Shown here: positions 43,990-52,285 of the stretch, one piece after another
Layout of the letters: each line of letters begins with the position of its first letter
Position numbering within the stretch: position 1 is the first letter of the stretch
Source of the DNA: WLWS01 sp965243105
Lineage (GTDB): Bacteria > Pseudomonadota > Gammaproteobacteria > Eutrophobiales > Eutrophobiaceae
Length of the DNA: 64,000 bases
NCBI GenBank assembly: GCA_965243105.1
Contig: CBDEUC010000003.1
Span: 1,178,001-1,242,000, forward strand
Direction of reading: 5' to 3'
Notes under the pieces: model-generated
Told to the model about the DNA's origin: nothing
What the model saw: the letters and a program-made list of their open reading frames with translations, nothing else
Databases searched by the model: none
Translations under genes and position numbers: made by a program

Positions 43990-45483
43990 TTATCCTGCCC
44001 ATTGCAGGCATAGATCCACCGCTTTCTTCCAGTCTTTCAGCAAGCCTGCTCTTTCATCAACGCTCATGGCAGGTGAAAACAAGCGGTCCTGCTGCCAGTT
44101 CTTTCGAAGATCAGAAAGATCTTCGTAGATGCCAGCCTGCAGGCCAGCAAGGTAGGCAGCTCCAAGGGCGGTTGTCTCCATTACTACCGGGCGCTCTACC
44201 TCGATGGCAAGAATGTCACTAAGGAACTGCATGAGCCAGTCATTTGCTGCCATGCCACCATCCACCTTTATGCGTTGCGGCTGGATACCATCCTCGGCCA
44301 TGGCCTGCAGCAGATCCGCGGTCTGGTAGCACACAGACTCCAGGGTCGCTCGAACCAGCTCGGTAGGACCGCTGGCGCGGGTGAGTCCAAACAGCGTGCC
44401 GCGCGCATGGGGATTCCAGTATGGTGCACCCATGCCGGTAAATGCCGGAACCAGGTAAATCCCGTCATTTCCACTGCGGGACTTTGCAAGCTCTTCCGTC
44501 AAGGTGGAAGATTCAATGATACCAAGGCCGTCACGTAACCATTGCACTGCTGCACCGGCGATAAAAATTGATCCCTCAAGAGCATAGCTCGTTTCATCAC
44601 CAAGCTGGTATGCGATCGTGGTCAATAGGCGATTACCCGAGGTCACTGCCTCGCTTCCTGTGTTCAGTATGACAAAGCAGCCGGTCCCGTAGGTGCTCTT
44701 TATATCCCCGGGTTCAAAACAGCACTGGCCGATGGAAGCAGCCTGCTGATCACCCGCCATACCAAGTATGGGAATTGCTCTGCCCAGTAGCTCCTTGTCA
44801 GTCTCGCCGAAATGACTGGTGCAGGGTTGTACTGTTGGCAACATGGCAGCAGGCACGTTAAAGATTTGCAGTAGTTCTTCATCCCACTTCAAGTCGTGGA
44901 TATTGAAAAGGTTGGTGCGGCTTGCGTTTGTAATATCCGTGGCATGGACAAGGCCGCCGGTAAGCCGCCATACGAGGAAGCAATCAATCGTGCCAAAAAC
45001 AAGCTCGCCTGCCTCAGCCAGTGCACGCGCACCTTCAACATTATCCAGAATCCATGCGATCTTTGTTGCGGAAAAATAGGGATCGAGTAATAAACCGCTA
45101 CGCTTTGTGATGGCTACTTCACCAACTTCTTTTTTTATAGCATCACATGTTGAGGCTGTACGCCTGTCCTGCCAGACAATGGCATTGTATATTGGTTCGC
45201 CGGTTATCCTGTTCCAGGCTAGCGTAGTTTCCCTCTGGTTGGTAATACCGATTGCCACTACCGTTCCCTCGTTAGCTTCCGCCTGCTTGATCGCCTTGCG
45301 ACAAACGGCCAGCGTACTTGACCAGATTTCCTCCGGATCGTGTTCAACCCAGCCCTCATGGGGGTAAATTTGGGAAAACTCCTGTTGCGCCACCGCTACT
45401 GTATTACCACCTGTATCAAACACGATCGCGCGGCTCGAAGTGGTGCCCTGGTCAATAGCGAGAATGAATGGCTTGCTGTTAAT
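43990..45483 (-). CDS. glpK: Glycerol kinase starting at a non-standard ATT codon
   Basis: GlpK makes sn-glycerol-3-phosphate from glycerol and ATP. Sequence landmarks are FILAIDQGTTSSRAIVFD at the start, WVEHDPEEIW, NQRETTLAWN, AIVWQDRRTA, and GTGCFVILNTG, DGGMAANDWLMQFL and ETTALGAAYLAG in the C-terminal lobe. Between the conserved opening and the upstream in-frame TAA (45523-45525) there is no ATG, GTG or TTG. The only position matching the family start is ATT at 45481-45483, with AGGGGAG eight bases upstream, giving 497 residues like other GlpKs. The downstream GTG at 45421-45423 would delete the ATP-phosphate loop. This is either a rare AUU start or a start-codon mutation. It lies in a block with ugpQ and a glpD remnant. 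Confidence 0.93.
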   Translation of the reverse strand: MNSKPFILAIDQGTTSSRAIVFDTGGNTVAVAQQEFSQIYPHEGWVEHDPEEIWSSTLAVCRKAIKQAEANEGTVVAIGITNQRETTLAWNRITGEPIYNAIVWQDRRTASTCDAIKKEVGEVAITKRSGLLLDPYFSATKIAWILDNVEGARALAEAGELVFGTIDCFLVWRLTGGLVHATDITNASRTNLFNIHDLKWDEELLQIFNVPAAMLPTVQPCTSHFGETDKELLGRAIPILGMAGDQQAASIGQCCFEPGDIKSTYGTGCFVILNTGSEAVTSGNRLLTTIAYQLGDETSYALEGSIFIAGAAVQWLRDGLGIIESSTLTEELAKSRSGNDGIYLVPAFTGMGAPYWNPHARGTLFGLTRASGPTELVRATLESVCYQTADLLQAMAEDGIQPQRIKVDGGMAANDWLMQFLSDILAIEVERPVVMETTALGAAYLAGLQAGIYEDLSDLRKNWQQDRLFSPAMSVDERAGLLKDWKKAVDLCLQWAG

Positions 45484-45491
45484 GCTCTTTT

Positions 45492-45498
45492 CTCCCCT
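45492..45498 (-). promoter_or_regulatory. Ribosome-binding site that sets the ATT start of glpK
   Basis: AGGGGAG on the minus strand lies eight bases before ATT 45483. Its strength and spacing favour translation from that codon despite its rarity. Confidence 0.6.
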
Positions 45499-45503
45499 AA
45501 AGG

Positions 45504-45662
45504 TCAGGCATATACAGTAATTTTAGCGTAGTAGAGTGGTGACCAGTGAGCTTTCCTCGATATTTTCACGCAAAAAGCAAGGCGATATGCTGCGCTGGCA
45601 ACTGTCACTCCATGTATGCCCCCTATTACGACGATGTCTGCATCGAGGCTACTATCTGTCAT
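45504..45662 (-). pseudogene. glpD: Remnant of glpD (glycerol-3-phosphate dehydrogenase), N-terminus only
   Basis: The frame starting at ATG 45662 reads MTDSSLDADIVVIGGIHGV, which resembles the FAD-binding opening of GlpD (VVIGGGIHGxGxA) with one Gly of the GxGxxG lost. After about 25 residues the match fades and the frame stops at 45504. A normal GlpD has over 500 residues, so this is a broken gene with nearly all of it deleted. Its ATG overlaps the ugpQ stop codon by 11 bases, as if once coupled, and glpK follows. The order ugpQ-glpD-glpK is what a working glycerol operon would have. Confidence 0.75.
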
Positions 45663-46401
45663 TGAAAAGTTCCGGCAGGCTTTCCGCAACAACCCGGACA
45701 TTGTCTGTTTCTACGTAGCGGGCACCGCGTTCGACACAGGCAAGGATCACGGATGGATCCTCACTGTGATATAGCATCCAGTCCCAGGGTCCCGACCAGA
45801 GTTTGTCCTCATCCTCGCTCAGCTTGTCGATTGCACAAACCAGGGTCTCGGGTTCAAGCTCATGCGCCCTTCCCAACGTTTGTTCATCGTAGTGGCTCAG
45901 CACCCATCCGCTACGCCTGATACCAAGTTCATGCAGGTAGGAAAGTGCTTCATCTGCATAACTCAGGATGAGCGATCGCTCCAGTATCCTGTCAGCCACA
46001 TTGATAATCGCATCCACGCATTTTTTAACACCAAAGTACTCTATGCTTTCCGTTTTTAGCTCTATACATGGTGTAACCCTGTCATGAGGCAGCAGTAGTT
46101 CCACGGCCTCATGCAGTGTTGGAACAGGTGTGCCTGCGTAGGTGTCACCAAAACGTTCCGGGAAAAAAGCGGAAAGACCCTTGAGTTCCGCGTAGCTGGT
46201 TTCCAGGATACTTCCACTTGCTGCACACATGCGTTCAAGGCTGGCATCATGGAATAACACGGGTACAGCATCACGGGTCAGCTGCACATCGAATTCAATG
46301 GCAAGGGCACCCGCGTCAACTGCCTGCTGAAGGCCTTCAAGGGTGTTTTCCGGACAAAGTGCCGGCAGGCCACGATGTGCGACGATAACAGCAGAATTCA
46401 T
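45652..46401 (-). CDS. ugpQ: Glycerophosphodiester phosphodiesterase
   Basis: The enzyme cleaves glycerophosphodiesters to glycerol-3-phosphate and an alcohol. The active-site segments are VAHRGLPALCPENTLEG (His-Arg and Glu-Asn) and AIEFDVQLTRDAVPVLFHDASLERM (Glu-x-Asp and the second His), with PTLHEAVELL and CIELKTES for the next ligands. No signal peptide is seen, so it is the cytoplasmic UgpQ type. Length 249 is typical. It heads the glycerol block ahead of the decayed glpD and glpK. In this organism the glycerol-3-phosphate formed would not be oxidised by a local GlpD. Confidence 0.92.
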   Translation of the reverse strand: MNSAVIVAHRGLPALCPENTLEGLQQAVDAGALAIEFDVQLTRDAVPVLFHDASLERMCAASGSILETSYAELKGLSAFFPERFGDTYAGTPVPTLHEAVELLLPHDRVTPCIELKTESIEYFGVKKCVDAIINVADRILERSLILSYADEALSYLHELGIRRSGWVLSHYDEQTLGRAHELEPETLVCAIDKLSEDEDKLWSGPWDWMLYHSEDPSVILACVERGARYVETDNVRVVAESLPELFNDR

Positions 46402-46543
46402 GGTGAAATTTTCATCCCCTGCCGGTGCTGGTAACGCCGCTGGAATTTCAAAGTCATGTTAACCATATCCCTGCAAGCGGTGCTCGCCCTTGACTGCTAT
46501 TTTGCCAGACCATGCCGCAATATTCGGTGCAGTTTTTCCATCC

Positions 46544-46564
46544 CTTGCACTGCCGGGGTGCAAG
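46544..46564. repeat. Hairpin in the intergenic region between ugpQ and the small gene
   Basis: CTTGCAC (46544-46550) pairs perfectly with GTGCAAG (46558-46564) around a 7-base loop. The 312-bp stretch 46402-46713 otherwise holds the sigma-54 promoter below and no gene. Function of the hairpin is unknown. Confidence 0.45.
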
Positions 46565-46613
46565 CATAAGAGAAACAAAAATCACATAATCTTAAAATTC
46601 AATGGCTTACAAG

Positions 46614-46631
46614 CTGGCACGCTTAGTGCTT
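46614..46631 (+). promoter_or_regulatory. Sigma-54 (-24/-12) promoter upstream of a 69-residue gene
   Basis: CTGGCACGCTTAGTGCTT has a perfect CTGGCACG -24 box and GTGCTT as -12 (TTGCTT in consensus). GG (46616-46617) and GC (46628-46629) are 10 bases apart. Transcription would start near 46641, about 73 bases before the ATG at 46714. Confidence 0.7.
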
Positions 46632-46713
46632 GGTAGTAAATATAAGAGATACTTGAGTTAAAAGCACCAACGCTACGAAGGCGAATGCAAATAGCGGCAG
46701 GAGGAATAACACG

Positions 46714-46923
46714 ATGCAATGTTACGAATACCAGGCGATGCTTACTTACGTAAGAGCAGTGATTGAACCGATGAAACTTCCCATTGTGATGGATGAAGCC
46801 CTGGCGGCGGACATCCTGGAAAAACTTTTCATCACGGACATGTCGACCTTGCTGTCACTGGATAAACGATTGATCAGGGACAGGGCGCTGGACGAACAGG
46901 TAGAAGTTCGCCACGCCGCGTAA
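46714..46923 (+). CDS. Small protein of unknown function behind a sigma-54 promoter
   Basis: The 69-residue protein has no signal peptide or TM helix and is predicted mostly helical; no family was recognised. Reality is supported by AGGAGG nine bases before the ATG and the sigma-54 promoter 100 bp upstream, a combination unlikely by chance. It holds charged and hydrophobic residues in alternation (LAADILEKLF, LLSLDKRLIRDRALDEQVEVRHAA), as in small dimerising or partner-binding proteins. It is a single gene, followed by a hairpin at 47050-47082. Nitrogen- or exopolysaccharide-linked regulation is possible given the promoter type. Confidence 0.7.
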   Translation: MQCYEYQAMLTYVRAVIEPMKLPIVMDEALAADILEKLFITDMSTLLSLDKRLIRDRALDEQVEVRHAA

Positions 46924-47049
46924 ATAAAAGTTTCACCATTCCGGGGATGGTCCAGGGCAATAGCTTCCCCCAGCTGTAACCAGGCCATCTTCGGAAAACC
47001 AATTTTCACCTCCATCCAGAAAGGCCTGTAAGGAAAGGGTGTACACTTC

Positions 47050-47082
47050 GGTACCCTGGCATAAAGAGTGCCGGGGTGTACC
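47050..47082. repeat. Hairpin between the small gene and the deazaflavin oxidoreductase gene
   Basis: GGTAC (47050-47054) and GTACC (47078-47082) with inner CC/GG and GGCA/TGCC (47058-47061 with 47069-47072) form a long hairpin. There is no T-run on either strand, so an intrinsic terminator is doubtful. Confidence 0.4.
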
Positions 47083-47103
47083 CCGCCGGGACGAGCCAAC
47101 CGC

Positions 47104-47559
47104 CTAAGCAGGATTCAATACAACAACCGGAATTTCCCGTTCAGTCAGTGCCTGGTAGTCTTCATAGGGCGCATAAAACTCCACCATTGTTTTCCACAAC
47201 TTTTGCCTTTCCTCGCCACTGGCCACACGTGCCTTCACATTCAACTTTTCATTGATAACCTGGATCCTGGCCTGCGGTTCTGCTTCAAGATTCAGGAACC
47301 AGGCCGGGTGCGTGGGAGCGCCACCTTTTGAAGCCACCACGCAGTAGCCTCCATCTTCGGTTGGTTGATATAGCAGGGGAAGAATTGATGCGCGCCCGGA
47401 CTTGCGACCGGTCGTGGTAAGCAGCAGGGTCGAGAGCATACCTTTCCCGCCCCCGAGACTGGCATCCCAGAGATGGCCGGCCTCCCCATCCTCAAGATAA
47501 AGTTCAAGATGTTCTTTTATCCAGGCTGGCAGGGAACCTGGCAAGGATATATCACTCAT
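47104..47559 (-). CDS. F420/deazaflavin-dependent nitroreductase family (DDN-like) protein
   Basis: The family (split beta-barrel, nitroreductase-type) reads GHLWDASLGGGKGMLSTLLLTTTGRKSGRASILPLLYQPTEDGGYCVVASKGGAPTHPAWFLNLEAEPQ in pieces here: TTTGRKSG, YCVVASKGGAP-HPAWFLNL and VNEKLNVKARVASGEERQKLW are the diagnostic segments. Length is 151 from ATG 47559, which follows GGAGATGCC; a longer frame to 47679 is not supported. Such proteins use F420 or FMN-like cofactors; gammaproteobacteria rarely make F420, so the cofactor is uncertain. It is divergent from the PhoX gene. Confidence 0.85.
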   Translation of the reverse strand: MSDISLPGSLPAWIKEHLELYLEDGEAGHLWDASLGGGKGMLSTLLLTTTGRKSGRASILPLLYQPTEDGGYCVVASKGGAPTHPAWFLNLEAEPQARIQVINEKLNVKARVASGEERQKLWKTMVEFYAPYEDYQALTEREIPVVVLNPA

Positions 47560-47690
47560 GGCATCTCCAGTGTTGGAACTTGCTATTACACGATAATAGC
47601 AGTAAAAAAGTAGCTCTTGGAACTTGCCCGTAATTCGGGAATCACTCTTAATATATATGTAAAAATACCCGGTTAGCATTCTCAGTCCTT

Positions 47691-49277
47691 ATGAACAGAT
47701 CTCCCTACTTTTCACGTCGAGAGTTTGTACGCTTTATCAGCGGTACCACGGCAGGCCTGCTAGCTGGTGCACCGGGACTCCTTGCGGCTACCAATAACAG
47801 GCAAATCCCCTTTATTGATCCCTCTGATGAAGATACAGTGCGGCTGGCGGATGGACTGGGTTACCAAATTCTCATTTCCTGGGGTGACCAGATAAACAGT
47901 GGCGGCGAGAAGTTTGGCTTTAATAATGACTACATTGACTATGTGCCGCTGGAAAATAAGCAGGACGACCTGCTGCTGTGGGTTAACCATGAATCTGCCT
48001 CCATTGGATACTTTCCTACACCAAAAGAAGGTGACAGGAAAACAAGGGAAGATGTGGATCTCGAGCGTACAGAAGTGGGCGGTAGTATTCTCAGGTTGAA
48101 AAAGTCGAGTGGTCAATGGAATGTAGTAGATAACGATCGATACAACCGGCGAATTGACGCCACGACACCCATACCTTTTGTTGCCGAGGGACCCATACAG
48201 GGTACGACTGAAGCCATCGGCACTTTTGCTAACTGCGCAGGCGGACGAACACCATGGAATACCATTCTCAGTTGTGAGGAAAACTACCATTACTATACGG
48301 GTGAAGTGGATCTAAGCGAGGAACGCAGGTACACCATGCAACCCACCGTGGGCTGGGAACGTTTCTACGATATGACGCCAGAGCATTTTGGCTGGGTAGT
48401 TGAGATTGATCCTTTTACAGGCAGTGCAAAAAAACACACGTCCATGGGACGTTTTGCACATGAGTCAGCGACCGTCGTCGAGGCGAAGGATGGACGGTGT
48501 GTTGTTTATAGTGGCGATGACAAGACCGGGCAATTTGTCTACAAGATGGTAGCGGATGAGCCCGGTAGCCTTGACCGGGGCGCACTGTATGCTGCGGATA
48601 CCGTCAATGGTGAATGGTTATTGCTTGATTACATTGCCAACCCGAAGTTACACGGGCATTTTCGCAGCCAGCTGGACCTGTTAATCAGGGCGCGTGAAGC
48701 GGCTGCACTTGCCGGTGCAACACCCCTTGACAGGCCAGAGGATATTGAACGGGACCCGGCATCGGGCGCGATATTTGTCACATTGACAAAGAACAGTGGC
48801 GCCGGTCGACCCTTTGGCTCAATTCTTAAAATCGAAGAGGACAATAATGATCCCCTGCAGTTAAGTTTCAGGGCGTCCACATTTCTCACCGGGGGTGAAC
48901 GTACCGGGTTTGCCTGTCCGGATAACCTGGCGTTCGACAAGGCAGGAAATCTCTGGTTTACCTCTGATATCGCCGGCTACGATCTCAATACCCCGCCCTA
49001 CTCCAGTTTTAAAAATAATGGCCTGTTTATTGTACCGATGCGTGGAGAGCAAGCCGGCCAGGTAATACAGGTAGGGTCTGCGCCGGTACACGCGGAGTTT
49101 ACCGGGATCAGGTTCTCAATTGATGGACGCAGTCTTTTCCTGTCAGTGCAACACCCCGGCGAAGAGTCACCGGGAATACACGATCTTCGAAGTCACTGGC
49201 CTGGAGGCGGTTCTTCCCTGCCTCGCCCCAGCGTGATTGTCATTGAAGGAGAGTTCCTCGACACCTTTTGCAGCTGA
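47691..49277 (+). CDS. phoX: PhoX-family alkaline phosphatase (DUF839), Tat-exported
   Basis: PhoX enzymes release phosphate from organic esters and need calcium and iron. The twin-arginine signal is SRREFVRFISGT. Family blocks include LLLWVNHESAS (metal ligands), FANCAGGRTPWNTILSCEENYHYY, GWVVEIDPFTGSAKKHTSMGRFAHESATVV, VVYSGDDKTGQFVYKMVADEPG, FACPDNLAFDKAGNLWFTSD and PVHAEFTGIRFSIDGRSLFLSVQHPGEESPG. Length 528 fits shorter PhoX forms. It stands alone on the plus strand, ahead of the TonB receptor and phytase genes with which it forms a phosphate-scavenging block. Pho regulation is expected but no clear Pho box was found directly upstream. Confidence 0.88.
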   Translation: MNRSPYFSRREFVRFISGTTAGLLAGAPGLLAATNNRQIPFIDPSDEDTVRLADGLGYQILISWGDQINSGGEKFGFNNDYIDYVPLENKQDDLLLWVNHESASIGYFPTPKEGDRKTREDVDLERTEVGGSILRLKKSSGQWNVVDNDRYNRRIDATTPIPFVAEGPIQGTTEAIGTFANCAGGRTPWNTILSCEENYHYYTGEVDLSEERRYTMQPTVGWERFYDMTPEHFGWVVEIDPFTGSAKKHTSMGRFAHESATVVEAKDGRCVVYSGDDKTGQFVYKMVADEPGSLDRGALYAADTVNGEWLLLDYIANPKLHGHFRSQLDLLIRAREAAALAGATPLDRPEDIERDPASGAIFVTLTKNSGAGRPFGSILKIEEDNNDPLQLSFRASTFLTGGERTGFACPDNLAFDKAGNLWFTSDIAGYDLNTPPYSSFKNNGLFIVPMRGEQAGQVIQVGSAPVHAEFTGIRFSIDGRSLFLSVQHPGEESPGIHDLRSHWPGGGSSLPRPSVIVIEGEFLDTFCS

Positions 49278-49293
49278 CACATTTCTTTCAATT

Positions 49294-49311
49294 CAGTCAC
49301 ACGTCTTTCAC
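49294..49311 (+). promoter_or_regulatory. Pho box-like site upstream of the TonB receptor/phytase genes
   Basis: CAGTCACACGTCTTTCAC agrees with the PhoB consensus CTGTCATAAAACTGTCAC at 12 of 18 positions, with the two GTCA/TTCA repeats 11 bases apart. It lies 93 bp before the TonB receptor ATG. The phosphate role of the operon supports it, but the match is moderate. Confidence 0.45.
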
Positions 49312-49403
49312 TTTCAAACTTTAACTGTCTTGGAACGCTAATACCCCTGTCAAATACATTCCTTAGCATCACGTTTTTATTAACTGTTAGGGATGTAACT
49401 CAA

Positions 49404-52214
49404 ATGAAACATTATTTTCGACTGGTTTCATGCACGGTCATATTTGTTGCCAGCATGAGTGTAAACGCAGAAGGTCGACTCGAAGGCAGGATAAGCGACC
49501 AGACCAACAAGATTTTCTTTGACGGGGCTATTGTCCGCCTGCAGGAATTAAACCTGGATACACGAACCGAGAATGGCGGGCAGTATACTTTTCCACTTGT
49601 GCCACCAGGTCAATATACACTCGAAGTCGAATATATTGGCGCCGACACTGTCACTCAGCCAGTCGAGATTACTGACGGCGAGGTATCTACAGCTAACGTT
49701 TCCATTGGTGAAAACGTCAACATCATTGAAAACCTCATTGTATATGGCCAGGCCGCGGGATCGGCTCATGCCCTCAATCAACAACGCGCGGCAGACAACC
49801 TTGTTTCGATTGTCTCTGCTGATTCCATTGGTCAGTTTCCTGATGGAAACGTCAGTGAGGCGCTGCAACGCGTGCCGGGTGTATATATTGAACGGGACCA
49901 GGGCGAAGGTCGTTTCGTTGGTGTTCGGGGTATTGACCCTGACCTCAATAACTCCAAGATCAATGGTATCAATATACCTGCACCTGAAAGAGATCGGCGC
50001 TCTGTTGCACTCGACGTAATTCCCTCTGATCTGCTTGAATCACTGGAAGTCACGAAGTCGGTAACGCCGGACATGGATGGCGATGCTATCGGTGGCTCCA
50101 TCAACATCAAGAGCCTGAGTGCCTTTGACCGGGATGGGCTGACCTACAAGGTCAACGCAGAGGGTAACTACAACGAGCTGGAAGATGAAATCGCACCAAA
50201 GGTTTCCGGCAAGTTTACCAATATCTTTGATGTTGGTTCAGGTGAACTTGGCGTGGCATTTGCCGGCAGCTGGCAGGATCGTAATTTTGGATCTGACAAT
50301 GTTGAAACAGATGGGGGCTGGGATCCGGATATCGAGGACTCCGGCTTTGCAGGCACCGAGGAAATTGAGCAACGTGATTACGTACTGAGCCGAGAACGTC
50401 TTGGGCTTGCGCTTAATCTCGACTACAGGCCAGACGAGTTGTCTGAGTATTACGTTCGTACTCTATACAGTGACTTTGAGGACCAGGAATTCCGACGTCG
50501 TGCAGAGTTCAAACTGTCCGATGGTGACCTTTCGCAAATCAATGACAGTAGTGCTACCTGGACCGATATAGAGATGGATCGTGAGCTCAAGGACAGGCTC
50601 GAAACCCAGACCATTTTATCCGTCGTCGCCGGGGGCAAGAATTACGTAGATGACTGGACACTTGAATATAGTTATGGCTACTCAAAAGCAGAGGAAGAAG
50701 AGTCCGGCCGCAGGGATACACAATTTTCCGAGGCCAACCCAATCGCCAGCGCAGGTTATTCCACGATCGGGCGCACCCCTGAACTTTTTGTTTCTGCCGA
50801 TGGGCTGAACCCCGGCAACTTTGAATTTGATGAACTGGTTACCGAGGACAATTTTACCGAGGACGAGCAGCATAGCTTTCGTTTCGATATCACCAGGGAC
50901 ATGGATTTTGGCCAGTATCCCGGCTACATCAAGGCCGGAATAAAGTATCGCGACAGGGACAAAGTTGACGACGTCAATGCGGTCACCTATGACGGGAACT
51001 TCACGGGTGACCCGACCATGGCAGACTTCGTCTCTGGTGACATCGATTATGGACTTGGTGATCTCGGTCCTCAAATTGACCAGGGCCTTTTGAATAACTA
51101 CATCGATGCCAATATTTCGAACTTTGATATCGATGCTGACGAGACCTTGCTCAGTTCAGCACGTGACTATGAAATGTCGGAGGATGTGCTGGCGGGTTAC
51201 ATCATGAGTCGAATTGATTTTGACCGGTTGCGCGTCGTTTACGGTGTAAGAGTCGAGGACACCAGCTTTGAAGCAAACGGCTTTAATGCCGCAGAAACGG
51301 ATGCGGGTCCTGTTGTCGTCGCCAATAGTTTCAGCAGGGATTACACGGATATCCTTCCAAGTATCAATGTCCGTTATCGAGCAACAGATAACCTGATAGT
51401 TCGGGCAGCTTATACAAAGACACTGTCAAGGCCCTCCTTTGGCTTTCTCAATCCTTCTCCGGCAGCCATTGAACTTGACGACACAGATCTTGAGATTGAA
51501 GCAGGAAACCCTACCCTTGATCCTTTCAAATCCAATAATATTGACTTGTCAGTAGAGTTCTACCCTGAAGATATCGGTATCTTTGGTGTTGGTTTCTTCT
51601 ACAAGGATATTGACGACTTCATTTTTAATGCAGATGTTAGCTCCGCTATTGATATTACCCAGTTCACCGGTTCAATTGATATCTCAGCAGTTACCGATAT
51701 CGAAGTATTTCAACCAAGAAATGGTGAAAGCGCAGAGTTGTGGGGCATTGAGTTCAACTGGACCAAGCGCTTTAGCAACCTGCCTGGCCCGTGGAGCGGC
51801 TTGATGTTGATGACCAATGCGACTTATACAGATAGCGACGCAGACCTGGGTCTGGGTGCCAATGCCGGCCGCAGCAGCAAGATTAGCCTGCCTCGACAGG
51901 CGGACTGGGTAGGTAATGTCGTACTGGGTTATGAATATGGTCCAATCAGCATTCGTTTCTCAGGGGTGTATCGGGACAAGCGACTGCTTGAGCTGGACCT
52001 GGGTGAAGAAGCAAATGATCTGTTCCAGGACGATCACCTGCAGTTTGACCTGACCGCGAAGTATGATTTCAACGACAACATTCAACTCTATGCCAATGCG
52101 ATCAACCTGACCGACGAACCGATGTATAACTATCACGGTTCCACGCGCTTTAATGGTCAATACGAGGAATATGGCCCCTCATTTATCTTTGGCGTTTCTT
52201 ACCGCAATTTTTAA
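49404..52214 (+). CDS. TonB-dependent receptor with N-terminal carboxypeptidase-like domain
   Basis: This outer membrane receptor is powered by TonB. After a signal peptide (to about residue 23, VNAEG) there is a carboxypeptidase-regulatory-like domain (GRISDQTNKIFFDGAIVRLQELN, then PPGQYTLEVEYIG) at about 25-105. The plug domain follows: DSIGQFPDGNVSEALQRVPGV, RGIDPDLNNSKINGINIP, SLEVTKSVTPDMDGDAIGGSINI. The rest is a 22-strand barrel, ending with the outer-membrane signature FGVSYRNF. Length 936. It is followed 71 bp later by a phytase lipoprotein, so the likely substrate is phytate or its breakdown products. It belongs to the TonB-Xanth-Caul-like branch. Confidence 0.92.
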   Translation: MKHYFRLVSCTVIFVASMSVNAEGRLEGRISDQTNKIFFDGAIVRLQELNLDTRTENGGQYTFPLVPPGQYTLEVEYIGADTVTQPVEITDGEVSTANVSIGENVNIIENLIVYGQAAGSAHALNQQRAADNLVSIVSADSIGQFPDGNVSEALQRVPGVYIERDQGEGRFVGVRGIDPDLNNSKINGINIPAPERDRRSVALDVIPSDLLESLEVTKSVTPDMDGDAIGGSINIKSLSAFDRDGLTYKVNAEGNYNELEDEIAPKVSGKFTNIFDVGSGELGVAFAGSWQDRNFGSDNVETDGGWDPDIEDSGFAGTEEIEQRDYVLSRERLGLALNLDYRPDELSEYYVRTLYSDFEDQEFRRRAEFKLSDGDLSQINDSSATWTDIEMDRELKDRLETQTILSVVAGGKNYVDDWTLEYSYGYSKAEEEESGRRDTQFSEANPIASAGYSTIGRTPELFVSADGLNPGNFEFDELVTEDNFTEDEQHSFRFDITRDMDFGQYPGYIKAGIKYRDRDKVDDVNAVTYDGNFTGDPTMADFVSGDIDYGLGDLGPQIDQGLLNNYIDANISNFDIDADETLLSSARDYEMSEDVLAGYIMSRIDFDRLRVVYGVRVEDTSFEANGFNAAETDAGPVVVANSFSRDYTDILPSINVRYRATDNLIVRAAYTKTLSRPSFGFLNPSPAAIELDDTDLEIEAGNPTLDPFKSNNIDLSVEFYPEDIGIFGVGFFYKDIDDFIFNADVSSAIDITQFTGSIDISAVTDIEVFQPRNGESAELWGIEFNWTKRFSNLPGPWSGLMLMTNATYTDSDADLGLGANAGRSSKISLPRQADWVGNVVLGYEYGPISIRFSGVYRDKRLLELDLGEEANDLFQDDHLQFDLTAKYDFNDNIQLYANAINLTDEPMYNYHGSTRFNGQYEEYGPSFIFGVSYRNF

Positions 52215-52238
52215 ATTCCCCCATACTTGCGGATTAAC

Positions 52239-52273
52239 AGGCGACCCTCTATATGGCGGGCCGCCTTTATTTT
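52239..52273 (+). terminator. Possible weak terminator or attenuator between receptor and phytase
   Basis: AGGCG (52239-52243) pairs with CGCCT (52262-52266), with GGCGG/CCGCC alternatives inside, followed by TTATTTTT. It may lower phytase expression relative to the receptor. Confidence 0.35.
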
Positions 52274-52285
52274 TAAAAAACAACT

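Noticed and set aside
46551..47078. TGCCGGGGTG repeated at 46551-46560 and 47069-47078, flanking the small gene
   Set aside because: Ten bases shared between two unrelated hairpins is weak; no further copies or mobile element ends were seen.
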